A DNA stretch of 64,000 nucleotides from Burkholderia pyrrocinia (GTDB lineage: Bacteria > Pseudomonadota > Gammaproteobacteria > Burkholderiales > Burkholderiaceae): the NCBI RefSeq assembly GCF_003330765.1, contig NZ_CP024904.1, positions 496,001 through 560,000 of the forward strand, written 5' to 3'. Shown here in pieces: positions 1 to 8,284 of the stretch. Under the pieces are notes generated by a model. The model was not told the origin of the DNA and made no database searches. It saw only the letters and a list, made by a program, of their open reading frames with translations. Position 1 is the first letter of the stretch. Each line of letters begins with the position of its first letter. A program made the position numbers and the translations under genes.

Positions 1-257
1 AAGCCCGCCCAGTTCGTGCCGAACTCGTACGCCATCACGACGCCGGAGACCACGCCCATCCCGAAGCCGATCGCGAAGATCTTCGACCAGAACTGGAACA
101 TGGATTTGTAGGCGGCGTCGCCAGTGACGAGATAACGCCATTCCAGCACCGCCAAGAAGCTCGCCATGCCGATGCTGATCGCGGGAAACACGATGTGGAA
201 CGACACCGTGAACGCGAATTGCAATCGTGCGAGATGGAACGCATCGAAGATTTCCAT
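1..257 (-). CDS. cydA: Cytochrome bd-type ubiquinol oxidase subunit I (5' part, cut by window edge)
   Basis: Translation on the minus strand from ATG at 257 gives MEIFDAFHLARLQFAF and continues in frame off the left edge for 85 codons. The stretch LARLQFAFTVSFHIVFPA, with His21, matches the first helix of CydA/CioA, where this His ligates haem b595. Helices around residues 13-40 and 60-80 are visible. The enzyme is an inner-membrane terminal oxidase that takes electrons from quinol to oxygen with high affinity. I cannot tell CydA from the cyanide-insensitive CioA type from this fragment. It is divergent from fdhD, with about 400 bases between them. Confidence 0.85.
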   Translation of the reverse strand, partial: MEIFDAFHLARLQFAFTVSFHIVFPAISIGMASFLAVLEWRYLVTGDAAYKSMFQFWSKIFAIGFGMGVVSGVVMAYEFGTNWAG

Positions 258-665
258 GACCGTAATTTGCTCGTGGTTGTGAGGACGTCCGCCCGAAGCA
301 GGAAATCGCGCGACGGCTTGGCGACGGCACATGCGAACACAAACGGTCACTCGCACGGCGTCGAAGCGTGAATGACGATATCGCGTTTCAGACGATACTC
401 GCAATCGCCGCAGCGTGTACTGAAACTGTGCTCGTTGCGTCGCCGAAGATGTGTGTACGGAAAACACATTTCGTGCTCCGGGGATGGCCAGCTGTACTGC
501 TTTCTGCGTTGCGGCGCTGTGCATCCGGCGCGCTGTCCACCGCCCTTAACATGTCATCCAACGCCTGTCCGCGGCGACGGCCCGCCCGGCAGCATCCATT
601 CCCGTCGTTCGGCGTACGCGCCGAACCCGGCCGACCCACCGGCCGCCCCGCCTGGAGAAAACCGC
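258..665. other. Divergent intergenic region, cydA / fdhD
   Basis: About 400 bases between the divergent starts. The fdhD frame stays open back to 372, but that extension is low-complexity Arg/Cys-rich sequence and looks non-coding. I saw no clear FNR box, operator or RNA gene. Promoters for both neighbours must lie here. Confidence 0.5.
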
Positions 666-1538
666 ATGGAGTCCTGCACCCGCCGCGACGATCCGACCGG
701 CAGCACCGCGTGTCATGTGACGCGTCATCGTGCCGGCGAAGCGCGCGACAGCGTCGATCGCGTCGTCGACGAAACGCCGGTTGCACTCGTGTTCAACGGC
801 ATCTCGCACACGGTCATGATGGCGACACCGATCGACCTCGACATGTTCGGCCTCGGCTTCGCGCTGAGCGAAGGTATCGTCGAGCGTGCGTCGGACGTGT
901 TCGACATCGAAAGCGAATGCCGGCGCGGCAGCGCCGAAGTGCGGCTCACCGTGTCGCAGCAGGCGTTCATGGCGCTGAAGGCGCACCGCCGCGCGCTGGC
1001 CGGCCGCACGGGTTGCGGCGTATGCGGAATCGAAAGCATCGCGCAGCTCGACCTGCACCCGCCGCGCATCGATGCCGCCGGCGCGGCTGCCGGTATCGAC
1101 GCCGACGCGATTGCACGCGCCGCGCGCGCGTTGCCCGCCCGCCAGACGCTGATGCGCGAGACGGGCGGCATCCACGCGGCCGCATGGTGCGACCGCGACG
1201 GCACCGTGCTCGACGTGTTCGAGGACGTCGGCCGCCACAACGCGCTCGACAAGCTGATCGGCGCACTCGCGCGCCGCCGCGCCGACCTGCGCGCGGGCTT
1301 CGTGTTCCTGTCGAGCCGCGCGAGCTACGAACTGGTGCGCAAGGCCGCGCGGGTCGGCATCCCGATGATCGCGACGATTTCGGCGCCGACGTCGCTTGCG
1401 ATCGACGTCGCCCGTGAAGCCGGCGTGCGGCTGCTCGGCTTCTGCCGCAACGACGGCTTCGTCGAATACGTATCGCCCGACGCCGTTCATCCCGACCCAC
1501 CGGCGCTTGCGCAAGCGCATCCGGCCTTCCCTTCATGA
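666..1538 (+). CDS. fdhD: FdhD sulfurtransferase for formate dehydrogenase
   Basis: FdhD passes sulfur from IscS to the molybdenum cofactor so that formate dehydrogenase becomes active. The 290-residue product carries the CGVC motif (Cys117, Cys120) that forms the persulfide in this family, and the conserved stretch DVGRHNALDKLIG. The start at 666 is chosen because GGAGAA precedes it by 6 bases and the product then has normal FdhD length. The open frame to 372 adds 98 atypical residues. The stop overlaps the moeA start by ATGA, which implies translational coupling. It heads the cofactor cluster, but no formate dehydrogenase gene is in the window. Confidence 0.93.
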   Translation: MESCTRRDDPTGSTACHVTRHRAGEARDSVDRVVDETPVALVFNGISHTVMMATPIDLDMFGLGFALSEGIVERASDVFDIESECRRGSAEVRLTVSQQAFMALKAHRRALAGRTGCGVCGIESIAQLDLHPPRIDAAGAAAGIDADAIARAARALPARQTLMRETGGIHAAAWCDRDGTVLDVFEDVGRHNALDKLIGALARRRADLRAGFVFLSSRASYELVRKAARVGIPMIATISAPTSLAIDVAREAGVRLLGFCRNDGFVEYVSPDAVHPDPPALAQAHPAFPS

Positions 1539-2749
1539 AACCACTGATCGATTTCGATACCGCGCAGCAGCATTTCGCCGGCGCGTTCGCGCCGCTTGAA
1601 GCAACTGCCTCCATGCCGGTCGCGGAAGCAGCCGGCCACGTGCTGGCCGCGCCGCTGACCGCCGTGCTCGACCAGCCGCCGGCCGACCAGAGCGCGATGG
1701 ACGGCTACGCCGTGCGTCACGCGGACCTCGCGCACGGCGAGCCGCTGCGCGTCGCGCAGCGCTGCTATGCGGGCGATACGCCGGCGCCGCTGGCCCCGCG
1801 CACGGCCGCGCGCCTCTTCACCGGTAGCCTGATTCCGCCCGGCGCGGACACCGTCGTGATGCAGGAGCACGCACGCGAACAGGACGGCTGGGTCGCGTTC
1901 GACGCGCCGCAGCGCAGCGGCTCACATATCCGCCGCCGGGGCGAGGAAGTGCGCGCCGGCGACCTGCTCGTGCCGGTCGGCGTGCGGATGGGCGCGATGC
2001 ATGTCGGCGTGGCCGCCGCACAAGGTTTCGTGCGCATCGATGTGCGCGCGGCGCTGCGCGTCGGCATCCTGACGACCGGCGACGAACTCGTCGCGTGCGG
2101 CCAGCCGCGCGCACCGCAGCAGATCTACAACAGCAATGCGCCGATGCTCGCCGCGCTGGTATCGGGAACCGGAGCCAGCGTCGCGATGCGCCGGCATGCG
2201 GCCGACACCGCGCCCGCCGTCGATCGTGCGCTGCTCGACCTGCACGCGTGCTGCGACCTGGTGATCTGCGTCGGCGGCGCGTCGGTCGGCGACAAGGATC
2301 TGCTGCGCCCCGCCCTGGCCGCGCTCGGCGCATCGTTCATCGTCACCGGCGTGCGCATGAAGCCCGGCAAGCCGGTCGCGCTCGCGCGGCTCGACGCGCG
2401 GCCCGTGGTGCTGCTGCCCGGCAACCCGGGCGCCGCGATGACGGCGTTCGCGCTGTTCGTCGCGCCGCTGATCCGCTGCCTGCAGGGGCGCGACGCGCGC
2501 CTGCCGATCGTGCCGTCGCTGCCGATCGACATCGACTTCGAACCGGATGCGCAGCGCGAGCGCTTCGTGCGCGTGCGCTGCGCCGTCGGCCCCGGCGGCA
2601 CGCCCGTACTCGATACGCTGCGGCAGCAAGGCGCCGGCACGCTGCAGTCGCTCGTGCAGGCGAGCGGGCTCGCGCGGCTGCCGGCCGGGCGGCGCATCGC
2701 GCGCGGCGACGCGGTACCGTATTACGAATTCGCGCACTGGCTCGCATGA
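1535..2749 (+). CDS. moeA: Molybdopterin molybdotransferase MoeA
   Basis: MoeA inserts molybdate into adenylated molybdopterin, the last step of molybdenum cofactor assembly in the cytosol. The 404-residue length is normal. The N-terminal part has DQSAMDGYAV, the centre has GDEL and the GGxSVGDKD stretch, and MKPGKPVA and LPGNPGAAMTAF follow; these are the family signatures of the MoeA N, MoCF-binding and C-terminal domains. It overlaps fdhD by four bases, so the two are co-translated. The cluster supplies cofactor to NarG further right and to other molybdoenzymes outside the window. Confidence 0.95.
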   Translation: MKPLIDFDTAQQHFAGAFAPLEATASMPVAEAAGHVLAAPLTAVLDQPPADQSAMDGYAVRHADLAHGEPLRVAQRCYAGDTPAPLAPRTAARLFTGSLIPPGADTVVMQEHAREQDGWVAFDAPQRSGSHIRRRGEEVRAGDLLVPVGVRMGAMHVGVAAAQGFVRIDVRAALRVGILTTGDELVACGQPRAPQQIYNSNAPMLAALVSGTGASVAMRRHAADTAPAVDRALLDLHACCDLVICVGGASVGDKDLLRPALAALGASFIVTGVRMKPGKPVALARLDARPVVLLPGNPGAAMTAFALFVAPLIRCLQGRDARLPIVPSLPIDIDFEPDAQRERFVRVRCAVGPGGTPVLDTLRQQGAGTLQSLVQASGLARLPAGRRIARGDAVPYYEFAHWLA

Positions 2750-2948
2750 GCGCGACGCCGCATAGCCGCCTGATGCAACACATTCGCCGCGCATCCCGCA
2801 CGGCGAACTGTATTCCTGCAATTCGGGGGCGATTGTGTCCCTGCCGGAAAAGTCCGGCGGACTATGCTCACGATGAGGCTCGTCACGACCCGTGCGCCGA
2901 CACGTCGGCCCACACGCGGCCGATCGGCGACGCCCCTCCGCTCACCTC

Positions 2949-4073
2949 ATGCAGGCCGACGAACCGATCGTGAACGCCCTCGCTTCCGCCACACCGGCCG
3001 CCGCCGCTTCATCCGGCGACGCATCGCCCGGCGCCTTCCCCCGCACGTCCGACACGCTCGGCCGCCCGCTGCGCGACCTGCGCCTGTCCGTGATCGACCA
3101 GTGCAATTTCCGCTGCGGCTACTGCATGCCGCGCGAAAGCTTCGGCGCCGACTATGCATTCATGCCGTCGTCCGAGCGGCTGTCGTTCGCGCAGCTGGAA
3201 AAGATCGCGCGCGCATTCACGTCGCTCGGTGTCGAAAAAATCCGCATCACGGGCGGCGAGCCACTGCTGCGCCGCAACCTCGAAGCGCTGATCGAGCGGC
3301 TCGCCGCACTGACGACCGTCGACGGCAAGCCCATCGAAATCGCGCTGACGACCAACGGTTCGCTGCTCGCCGCAAAGGCGCGCACGCTGCGCGACGCGGG
3401 CCTGTCGCGTGTGACCGTGAGCCTCGATGCGCTCGACGACGCAGTGTTCCGCCGAATGAGCGACACCGACGTGCCCGTGTCGCGCGTACTGGCCGGCATC
3501 GAAGCCGCGCAGGCGGCCGGGCTCGCGCCGGTCAAGGTCAACGCGGTGATCGAACGCGGCGCGAACGACGACCAGATCCTGCCGCTCGTGCGGCACTTCC
3601 GGCATACCGGCGTGGCCGTGCGCTTCATCGAATACATGGACGTCGGCGGCGCGAGCTTCTGGTCCGGCGACAAGGTCGTGCCGGCCGCACGGATGCGCGC
3701 GCTGATCGACGGACACTATCCGCTCGTGCTCGTCGGCGAACCGGCGCACGACGCGACCGCGATCCGTTGCCGCCACATCGACGGCGCGGGCGAGGTCGGC
3801 TTCATCGCAAGTGTGTCGCATCCGTTCTGCGGCACCTGCTCGCGCGCCCGCGTGTCGGCCGACGGGAAACTCTATACGTGCCTGTTCGCGACGCAAGGCA
3901 CCGACCTGCGGCCGTGGCTCGACGATGCGGCGCCGGTCGACACGCTCGCCGCCGCCGTGCGCGATCGCTGGACGCAGCGCGACGACCGCTATTCCGAGCG
4001 CCGGGCCGCACGGCCGGCCCGCGCGCCGGGCAAGACCTATCCGACCGTGCGCATGTCGCTCGTCGGCGGCTGA
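2949..4073 (+). CDS. moaA: GTP 3',8-cyclase MoaA (radical SAM)
   Basis: MoaA with MoaC turns GTP into cyclic pyranopterin monophosphate, the first step of molybdopterin synthesis. The radical SAM motif CNFRCGYC lies near residue 50, ITGGEP follows, and the second 4Fe-4S cluster motif CGTCSRAR plus a later Cys is near the C terminus, which ends in the family's Gly-Gly. The start is uncertain: ATG 2949 gives 374 residues without a clear ribosome site, while GTG 2892 would add 19 residues. A 6-bp hairpin (2843-2858) lies in the 200-base gap after moeA, so this gene may have its own promoter. moaC is not in the window. Confidence 0.95.
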   Translation: MQADEPIVNALASATPAAAASSGDASPGAFPRTSDTLGRPLRDLRLSVIDQCNFRCGYCMPRESFGADYAFMPSSERLSFAQLEKIARAFTSLGVEKIRITGGEPLLRRNLEALIERLAALTTVDGKPIEIALTTNGSLLAAKARTLRDAGLSRVTVSLDALDDAVFRRMSDTDVPVSRVLAGIEAAQAAGLAPVKVNAVIERGANDDQILPLVRHFRHTGVAVRFIEYMDVGGASFWSGDKVVPAARMRALIDGHYPLVLVGEPAHDATAIRCRHIDGAGEVGFIASVSHPFCGTCSRARVSADGKLYTCLFATQGTDLRPWLDDAAPVDTLAAAVRDRWTQRDDRYSERRAARPARAPGKTYPTVRMSLVGG

Positions 4074-4118
4074 CGGGCCGCCGCGCGCCGCACGACGCAC
4101 CGCCACAGGAGAACCGTC

Positions 4119-4691
4119 ATGACGAGCTTCACCGAATCCCGCGCCGGGCTGCCGGACGATCCGTTGCGCGCCGGCAGCCACCCGCATCCCGCCGACGCGG
4201 CCGACCCGCACACCGAGCCGCCGCCGGCGATTGCCGCCGGTTTCGAAGTGCGCGTGCAGTACGCGCCGATCGACGCGGGCGCCGAGCTTGCGCCGATCGT
4301 TCGCAATCCGAATGTCGGCGCGGTCGTGAATTTCCTCGGTGTCGTGCGCAAGGAAGGCGATGTCGACGACGTCGTCGCGCTGGAAGTCGAGCACTATCCG
4401 ACGATGACCGAACAGGCACTGTGGAGCATCGTCGAGGAAGCCAGCGCGCGCTGGCGGCTCGAAGCGGTCAAGATCGTGCACCGCGTCGGGCGCATTCCGC
4501 TCGGCCAGGCGGTCGTGCTGGTCGTGGTGGCCGCCGCGCATCGCGCGTCCGCGTTCGATGCGTGCGAATTCCTGATGGACTTCCTGAAGACCCACGCGCC
4601 GTTCTGGAAGAAGGAGATCCGGCACGACGGCGCATCCGGCTGGGTCGAGGCGAAGTCGCACGACGAGCAGGCGATGCGGCGCTGGGGCTGA
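4119..4691 (+). CDS. moaE: Molybdopterin synthase catalytic subunit MoaE
   Basis: MoaE is the large subunit of molybdopterin synthase and uses the MoaD thiocarboxylate to add two sulfurs to precursor Z. AGGAG lies 8 bases before the ATG. The core has VGAVVNFLGVVR, VEHYPTM and the catalytic lysine stretch FWKKEIRHDG. At 190 residues it is about 40 longer than the usual MoaE because of a Pro/His-rich N-terminal extension (residues 1-40) of no recognised function. The gene sits between moaA and moaD on the same strand. Confidence 0.94.
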   Translation: MTSFTESRAGLPDDPLRAGSHPHPADAADPHTEPPPAIAAGFEVRVQYAPIDAGAELAPIVRNPNVGAVVNFLGVVRKEGDVDDVVALEVEHYPTMTEQALWSIVEEASARWRLEAVKIVHRVGRIPLGQAVVLVVVAAAHRASAFDACEFLMDFLKTHAPFWKKEIRHDGASGWVEAKSHDEQAMRRWG

Positions 4692-4743
4692 CCGCGCCCG
4701 CTTCGCGTTTACCGATTCCGCCGATCCTGCTCACGACCTCGCC

Positions 4744-5001
4744 ATGAAACTGACGATCAAATACTTTGCAAGCATTCGCGAACAACTCGATCTCGACGAG
4801 GAAATCGTCGAGATCGATGCGCGAGAACTCACCATCGACGCGCTGCGCAGCACGCTCGCCGCGCGCGACGCGCGCAGCGCGGAAGCGCTGCGGATGGACC
4901 GGCCCGTGCGGGCGGCCGTGAATCTCGAGATGGTGACGGGGGGATTCGTCGTGCGGGAGGATAGCGAGGTGGCGTTTTTTCCGCCGGTGACGGGCGGGTA
5001 A
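4744..5001 (+). CDS. moaD: Molybdopterin synthase sulfur carrier MoaD
   Basis: MoaD is the ubiquitin-fold sulfur carrier. Its C-terminal glycine becomes a thiocarboxylate that feeds MoaE. The 85-residue protein starts MKLTIKYFASIRE and ends PPVTGG, the diagnostic Gly-Gly tail. It lies 52 bases after moaE, and the two products form the heterotetrameric synthase. The gene order E-D rather than D-E is a small departure from the enterobacterial moa operon. It converges with the next gene only 8 bases away, so termination must fall inside a coding region. Confidence 0.95.
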   Translation: MKLTIKYFASIREQLDLDEEIVEIDARELTIDALRSTLAARDARSAEALRMDRPVRAAVNLEMVTGGFVVREDSEVAFFPPVTGG

Positions 5002-5009
5002 GACGCGCG

Positions 5010-6047
5010 TCAAACGCGCTGCTTCGGTGCGGCGCTCTCGCCGAAGCGGCGCGCGTATTCCGTGGGGCTCATCGCGAAGCGGCGTGTAAACGCCTTTCTC
5101 AACACATCGACGCTACGGTACCCGTTCCGGCGACAGATGTCGGGCATCGATTTCTCGCCCAGCGCAAGCGAACGACAAACCGCCTCCAGCCGGACGTTTT
5201 CGACATATTTCGCGGGCGTGGTCTGCAATTCCCGCTGAAACATCCGCATCAACGTTCTGACGCTGGTCGAAGCCCTGGCTGCCATTATCTCGACGGTGAG
5301 GTCCATATGCAGATGCTCGCCGATCCAAAGGCATAACGCGTTCAGACTTGAATCGTGTGCGTGCTGCGACTGAAGTGCGAAGCTGAACTGCGCCTGTCCG
5401 CCCGGGCGGCGCAAGAACAGGACCAGATTCTTCGCGATTTCCAGCGCAAAGTCGTTTCCCAGATCTTCGCCAACCAGCGAGAGCGCGAGGTCGATTCCCG
5501 ACGAGATGCCGGCCGACGTATACACGTTGCCGTCTTTCACCCAGATGGGCGCCGGGTCCACCTGCACCTTCGGATAGCGCTCCGCCAGGCGCCGGGCGAC
5601 ACCCCAATGCGTCGTCGCCCGGCGTCCGTCCAGCAGGCCGGCGGCCGCGAGTGCGAACGCGCCAACACAGATGGAGCACACGCGACGCACTGTCGGCGAG
5701 CGCGTTCGAAGCCACTCTATCGCGGCCCGATCAACCTGTTCGTACGTCCTGGAGCCCGTCGTCACGAGCAAGGTGTCGATGGGTCTGTTGTCACGACGCT
5801 CCTGCTCGAGCGTGCTATGCCCTCTGAGCCCGATGCCCGTTTCGCTGTCCAAGTGGTTATCGGCAGCCGAGCAGACCAGTTCGAGCACGTACGGCGCAGT
5901 ACCGCCGCCGTAAAGCTGATTCGCCCACGCGAATACTTCCGCCGGGCCGATCACGTCGAGCGCGTCCACCGGCGGCAAACCCAATATGACAACCCGCTTC
6001 TGCCCCGCGTCTGCAGGCGGGGCGACCGGTTTCGTCGGTTTTCTCAT
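5010..6047 (-). CDS. GlxA-family transcriptional regulator (DJ-1/PfpI plus AraC HTH)
   Basis: A 345-residue regulator with two domains. Residues 18-190 form a DJ-1/PfpI-like amidotransferase-fold sensor with the CSICVGAFAL elbow. Residues 235-335 form an AraC-type double helix-turn-helix with the signature ending in GYRSVDVLRKAFTRRF and MSPTEYARRF. Such GlxA proteins usually activate adjacent catabolic genes in response to small nitrogenous or amide compounds. It is divergent from the HD-domain gene with 132 bases between starts, so that gene and the following hydrolase are the likely targets. The ligand is unknown. Confidence 0.9.
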   Translation of the reverse strand: MRKPTKPVAPPADAGQKRVVILGLPPVDALDVIGPAEVFAWANQLYGGGTAPYVLELVCSAADNHLDSETGIGLRGHSTLEQERRDNRPIDTLLVTTGSRTYEQVDRAAIEWLRTRSPTVRRVCSICVGAFALAAAGLLDGRRATTHWGVARRLAERYPKVQVDPAPIWVKDGNVYTSAGISSGIDLALSLVGEDLGNDFALEIAKNLVLFLRRPGGQAQFSFALQSQHAHDSSLNALCLWIGEHLHMDLTVEIMAARASTSVRTLMRMFQRELQTTPAKYVENVRLEAVCRSLALGEKSMPDICRRNGYRSVDVLRKAFTRRFAMSPTEYARRFGESAAPKQRV

Positions 6048-6179
6048 GAGCGCGGTCCACGTGTCAGGGCGTTCGGGCAGGCAATTGTGGCAGAAATCGT
6101 CCTGTATCTGTCATTTGTGCCATCGTCGCGCCGCCTAGACTGGGCAACTCTGCTACTTTGCATGTCCTGGAGATATACC

Positions 6180-6821
6180 GTGCTTAAACCCGTGGTTATC
6201 GGCGAAGTCAGTGCGCCGGACTCGAAGATTGCCGCCCAGGCCGCTTCCCTCGTCGAACAGGTCCATTCCCCGGCCATGATGCATCACGTGCACCGGACCT
6301 GGTGGTTCGCCGAATTCCTGGGCAGGAAGCGGGGCTTGAAATACGACCGGGAAGTGGTGTATCTCGCGTCGCTGCTTCACGACCTTGGCCTCACGAACGA
6401 ATTTTCCGCCGACCAGCGCTTCGAAGTGGACGGTGCCGATGCGGCCAGCCGCATCCTGCTTGCCCACGACTACCCGAAAGCGAAAACGGAACTCGTGTGG
6501 GATGCGATCGCGCTTCACTCTGCCGGCGGCCTCGCCGATCGCAAGCAGCCGGAAATCGCGCTCGTTTATATGGGTGCCCACCTCGACGTCTTCGGACTGT
6601 TTCTCGACGAAGTCACGCCATCGCTGATCGACGACACGCTCGCGCTCTATCCTCGCGTCGGATTTAAAGCAGCGTTTACCGAAGCGCTGGCTGAAGTCGC
6701 CAGAAAAAAGCCTCATACGACCGTCGGCACCGGGATCGCCGATATCGGCCGGCGCCACGTACACGGTTTCGACATTCCGGACGTATGCGATCTGATTCAT
6801 GATGCGCCGTTCGAAAGCTGA
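6180..6821 (+). CDS. HD-domain hydrolase, cyanamide hydratase-like
   Basis: The 213-residue product has the HD metal-binding pattern: HHVHRTWWF, then LASLLHDLGLTN (the HD pair), then a downstream His in AIALHSAG. This arrangement resembles the cyanamide-hydratase branch of the HD superfamily, where the metal site hydrates a nitrile-like group. Activity here is inferred, not shown. The GTG start at 6180 is preferred because GGAGA lies 6 bases upstream. An ATG at 6162 would place that site inside the gene, and the open frame back to 5355 is antisense to the regulator. It faces the GlxA-type regulator and precedes an alpha/beta hydrolase. Confidence 0.82.
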   Translation: MLKPVVIGEVSAPDSKIAAQAASLVEQVHSPAMMHHVHRTWWFAEFLGRKRGLKYDREVVYLASLLHDLGLTNEFSADQRFEVDGADAASRILLAHDYPKAKTELVWDAIALHSAGGLADRKQPEIALVYMGAHLDVFGLFLDEVTPSLIDDTLALYPRVGFKAAFTEALAEVARKKPHTTVGTGIADIGRRHVHGFDIPDVCDLIHDAPFES

Positions 6822-6930
6822 CGCAACCTATCGCCAGCCCCCTCCCTCGCAGCGACCATCCACCGGTTTCTCGCACCAGTGATGTGCATGGCAACCGTCA
6901 GGCATCTAAAGCAATCTGCATAGTTGGAGA

Positions 6931-7737
6931 ATGAACATGCATGTCAAGACTCGAGGAACGCGAATTTATACGGACGAGCGCGGGAACGGTGAACCGGCGC
7001 TCCTGTTTCTGCATTACTACGGCGGGTCGAGCCGAACCTGGAACGGCGTGATCCATGACCTGGGCGGGCGGTATCGAACGGTCAGCATGGACCACCGCGG
7101 TTGGGGCAACTCGGACGCGCCCGAGCAGGGTTATGCGATCGGCGATCTCGCAAACGACGTGCAGGACGTCATTGAAGCCCTGAAGCTCGAACGCTACGTG
7201 ATTGTCGGCCACTCGATGAGCGGAAAGGTCGCGCAGCTGTTCGCGTCGCGCCGGCCGCCGGGACTCGAGGGCCTCGTCCTCGTCGCACCGTCGCCGCCGT
7301 CACCGATGCACTTTTCCAGCGAGCAGCGTGCCGAGATGGCCCAAATCTACGACACCCGGGAGTCGATCGGCTGGGCGCTCGACAACGTACTCACCGCGAA
7401 AAGGCTGGCGCCGGAACTTCGCGAACAGGTTATCGCCGACAGCCTGCGCGGCGCACCGCAGGCGAAGCGCGCATGGCCGCTCGGCGGCATGGTCGAAGAC
7501 ATTACCGCTGACGTCACGTCGATCGACGTACCCGTCGTCGTCATCGCCGGGGAACTCGATCAGGTCGATCGGCCGGAGACACTGCAGAACGAATTGCTGC
7601 CGCGAATCCCGGCAGCCCGAATGCTGGTGCTCCCCGGTACAGGGCATCTTTCTCCCCTCGAAGATCCAGTTGCGATCGCAACGGCCATTCGACAATTCAT
7701 GGAACAACCGGGGATATCACTTCACGGAGATGCCTGA
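6931..7737 (+). CDS. Alpha/beta hydrolase
   Basis: A 268-residue soluble hydrolase with a complete triad: nucleophile Ser95 in GHSMSG, an acidic residue at Asp210 in AGELDQ, and His239 in GTGHLSP. The oxyanion region is FLHYYGG. TTGGAG stands before the ATG. It follows the HD-domain gene by 109 bases on the same strand and is plausibly co-regulated with it by the GlxA-type protein. The substrate cannot be read from sequence; esters, lactones or epoxides are all possible for the family. Confidence 0.88.
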   Translation: MNMHVKTRGTRIYTDERGNGEPALLFLHYYGGSSRTWNGVIHDLGGRYRTVSMDHRGWGNSDAPEQGYAIGDLANDVQDVIEALKLERYVIVGHSMSGKVAQLFASRRPPGLEGLVLVAPSPPSPMHFSSEQRAEMAQIYDTRESIGWALDNVLTAKRLAPELREQVIADSLRGAPQAKRAWPLGGMVEDITADVTSIDVPVVVIAGELDQVDRPETLQNELLPRIPAARMLVLPGTGHLSPLEDPVAIATAIRQFMEQPGISLHGDA

Positions 7738-7841
7738 AGGTCCGCCCTCAAAACGGTTCACCGCCTGCAGGCCACGCGATTCATCGCGCTGATCGGCGGC
7801 CCGTTACCGCCGAGGCGCGCGGCGTGAAGTGACAAAGGCGG

Positions 7842-8108
7842 CAACCCGGCGCCCGACTGCTTGCCGGTCGCGCCATCGACGCGCTCGTTCAGGCCGAACG
7901 CTTCTTGACCGACACCGCGTACATCGCCGGCGATACGTTCACGCTCGCAGACATCGCCGCCTATACGAGCGCCTTTGCCATGAGACAGGCGCTCGATTGG
8001 TCCGCGCTGCCCCTGCTTCACGCCTGGTACACGAAAATCGGTGCGCGGCCGGGCGGCGCTCACGCCCCGTCGCACATCGCGGCACCCTGGGCCCGGCTCG
8101 CCAGATAG
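7842..8108 (+). pseudogene. Glutathione S-transferase C-terminal remnant
   Basis: The frame reads ALVQAERFLTDTAYIAGD then TFTLADIAAYTSAFAM, which matches the C-terminal helical domain of GSTs (the 'AGDxFTxADI' signature). The thioredoxin-fold N-terminal domain is missing, and an in-frame stop lies at 7830. The tail after residue 75 is atypical. It appears to be a decayed gene left between the hydrolase and the MocR terminator, and no plausible start exists for a functional protein. Confidence 0.65.
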
Positions 8109-8219
8109 TCGACCATCCGCTGCGCAGCTGGCTGCAGCGCGTCGAAGTTCCTGAACCTCCGCGCGTATCTGGAACGGCGCGATTGACGGCGATTGATACG
8201 GCGGCGCTACCGTATCGTC

Positions 8220-8248
8220 AAAAAAACAAAGCCGGCACAAGGCCGGCT
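8220..8248 (-). terminator. Rho-independent terminator of the MocR gene
   Basis: On the minus strand a 7-bp GC stem (AGCCGGC at 8242-8248 pairing with 8230-8236) closes a 5-base loop and is followed directly by TTTGTTTTTTT. It sits 37 bases beyond the stop of the MocR gene. Confidence 0.85.
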
Positions 8249-8284
8249 CCGTCGTTGAAGCGCAAGACGCCCTACGCCCCCCCT

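Noticed and set aside
372..665. N-terminal extension of fdhD
   Set aside because: The extra 98 codons do not match the family, while ATG 666 has a good ribosome site and gives normal length.
2843..2858. 6-bp hairpin GCCGGA-AAAG-TCCGGC between moeA and moaA
   Set aside because: No U-run follows and the stem is short, so it is not called a terminator or a molybdenum-cofactor riboswitch.
3009..4661. 550-codon open frame antisense to moaA and moaE
   Set aside because: Shadow of two well-supported cofactor genes; no domain is recognisable.
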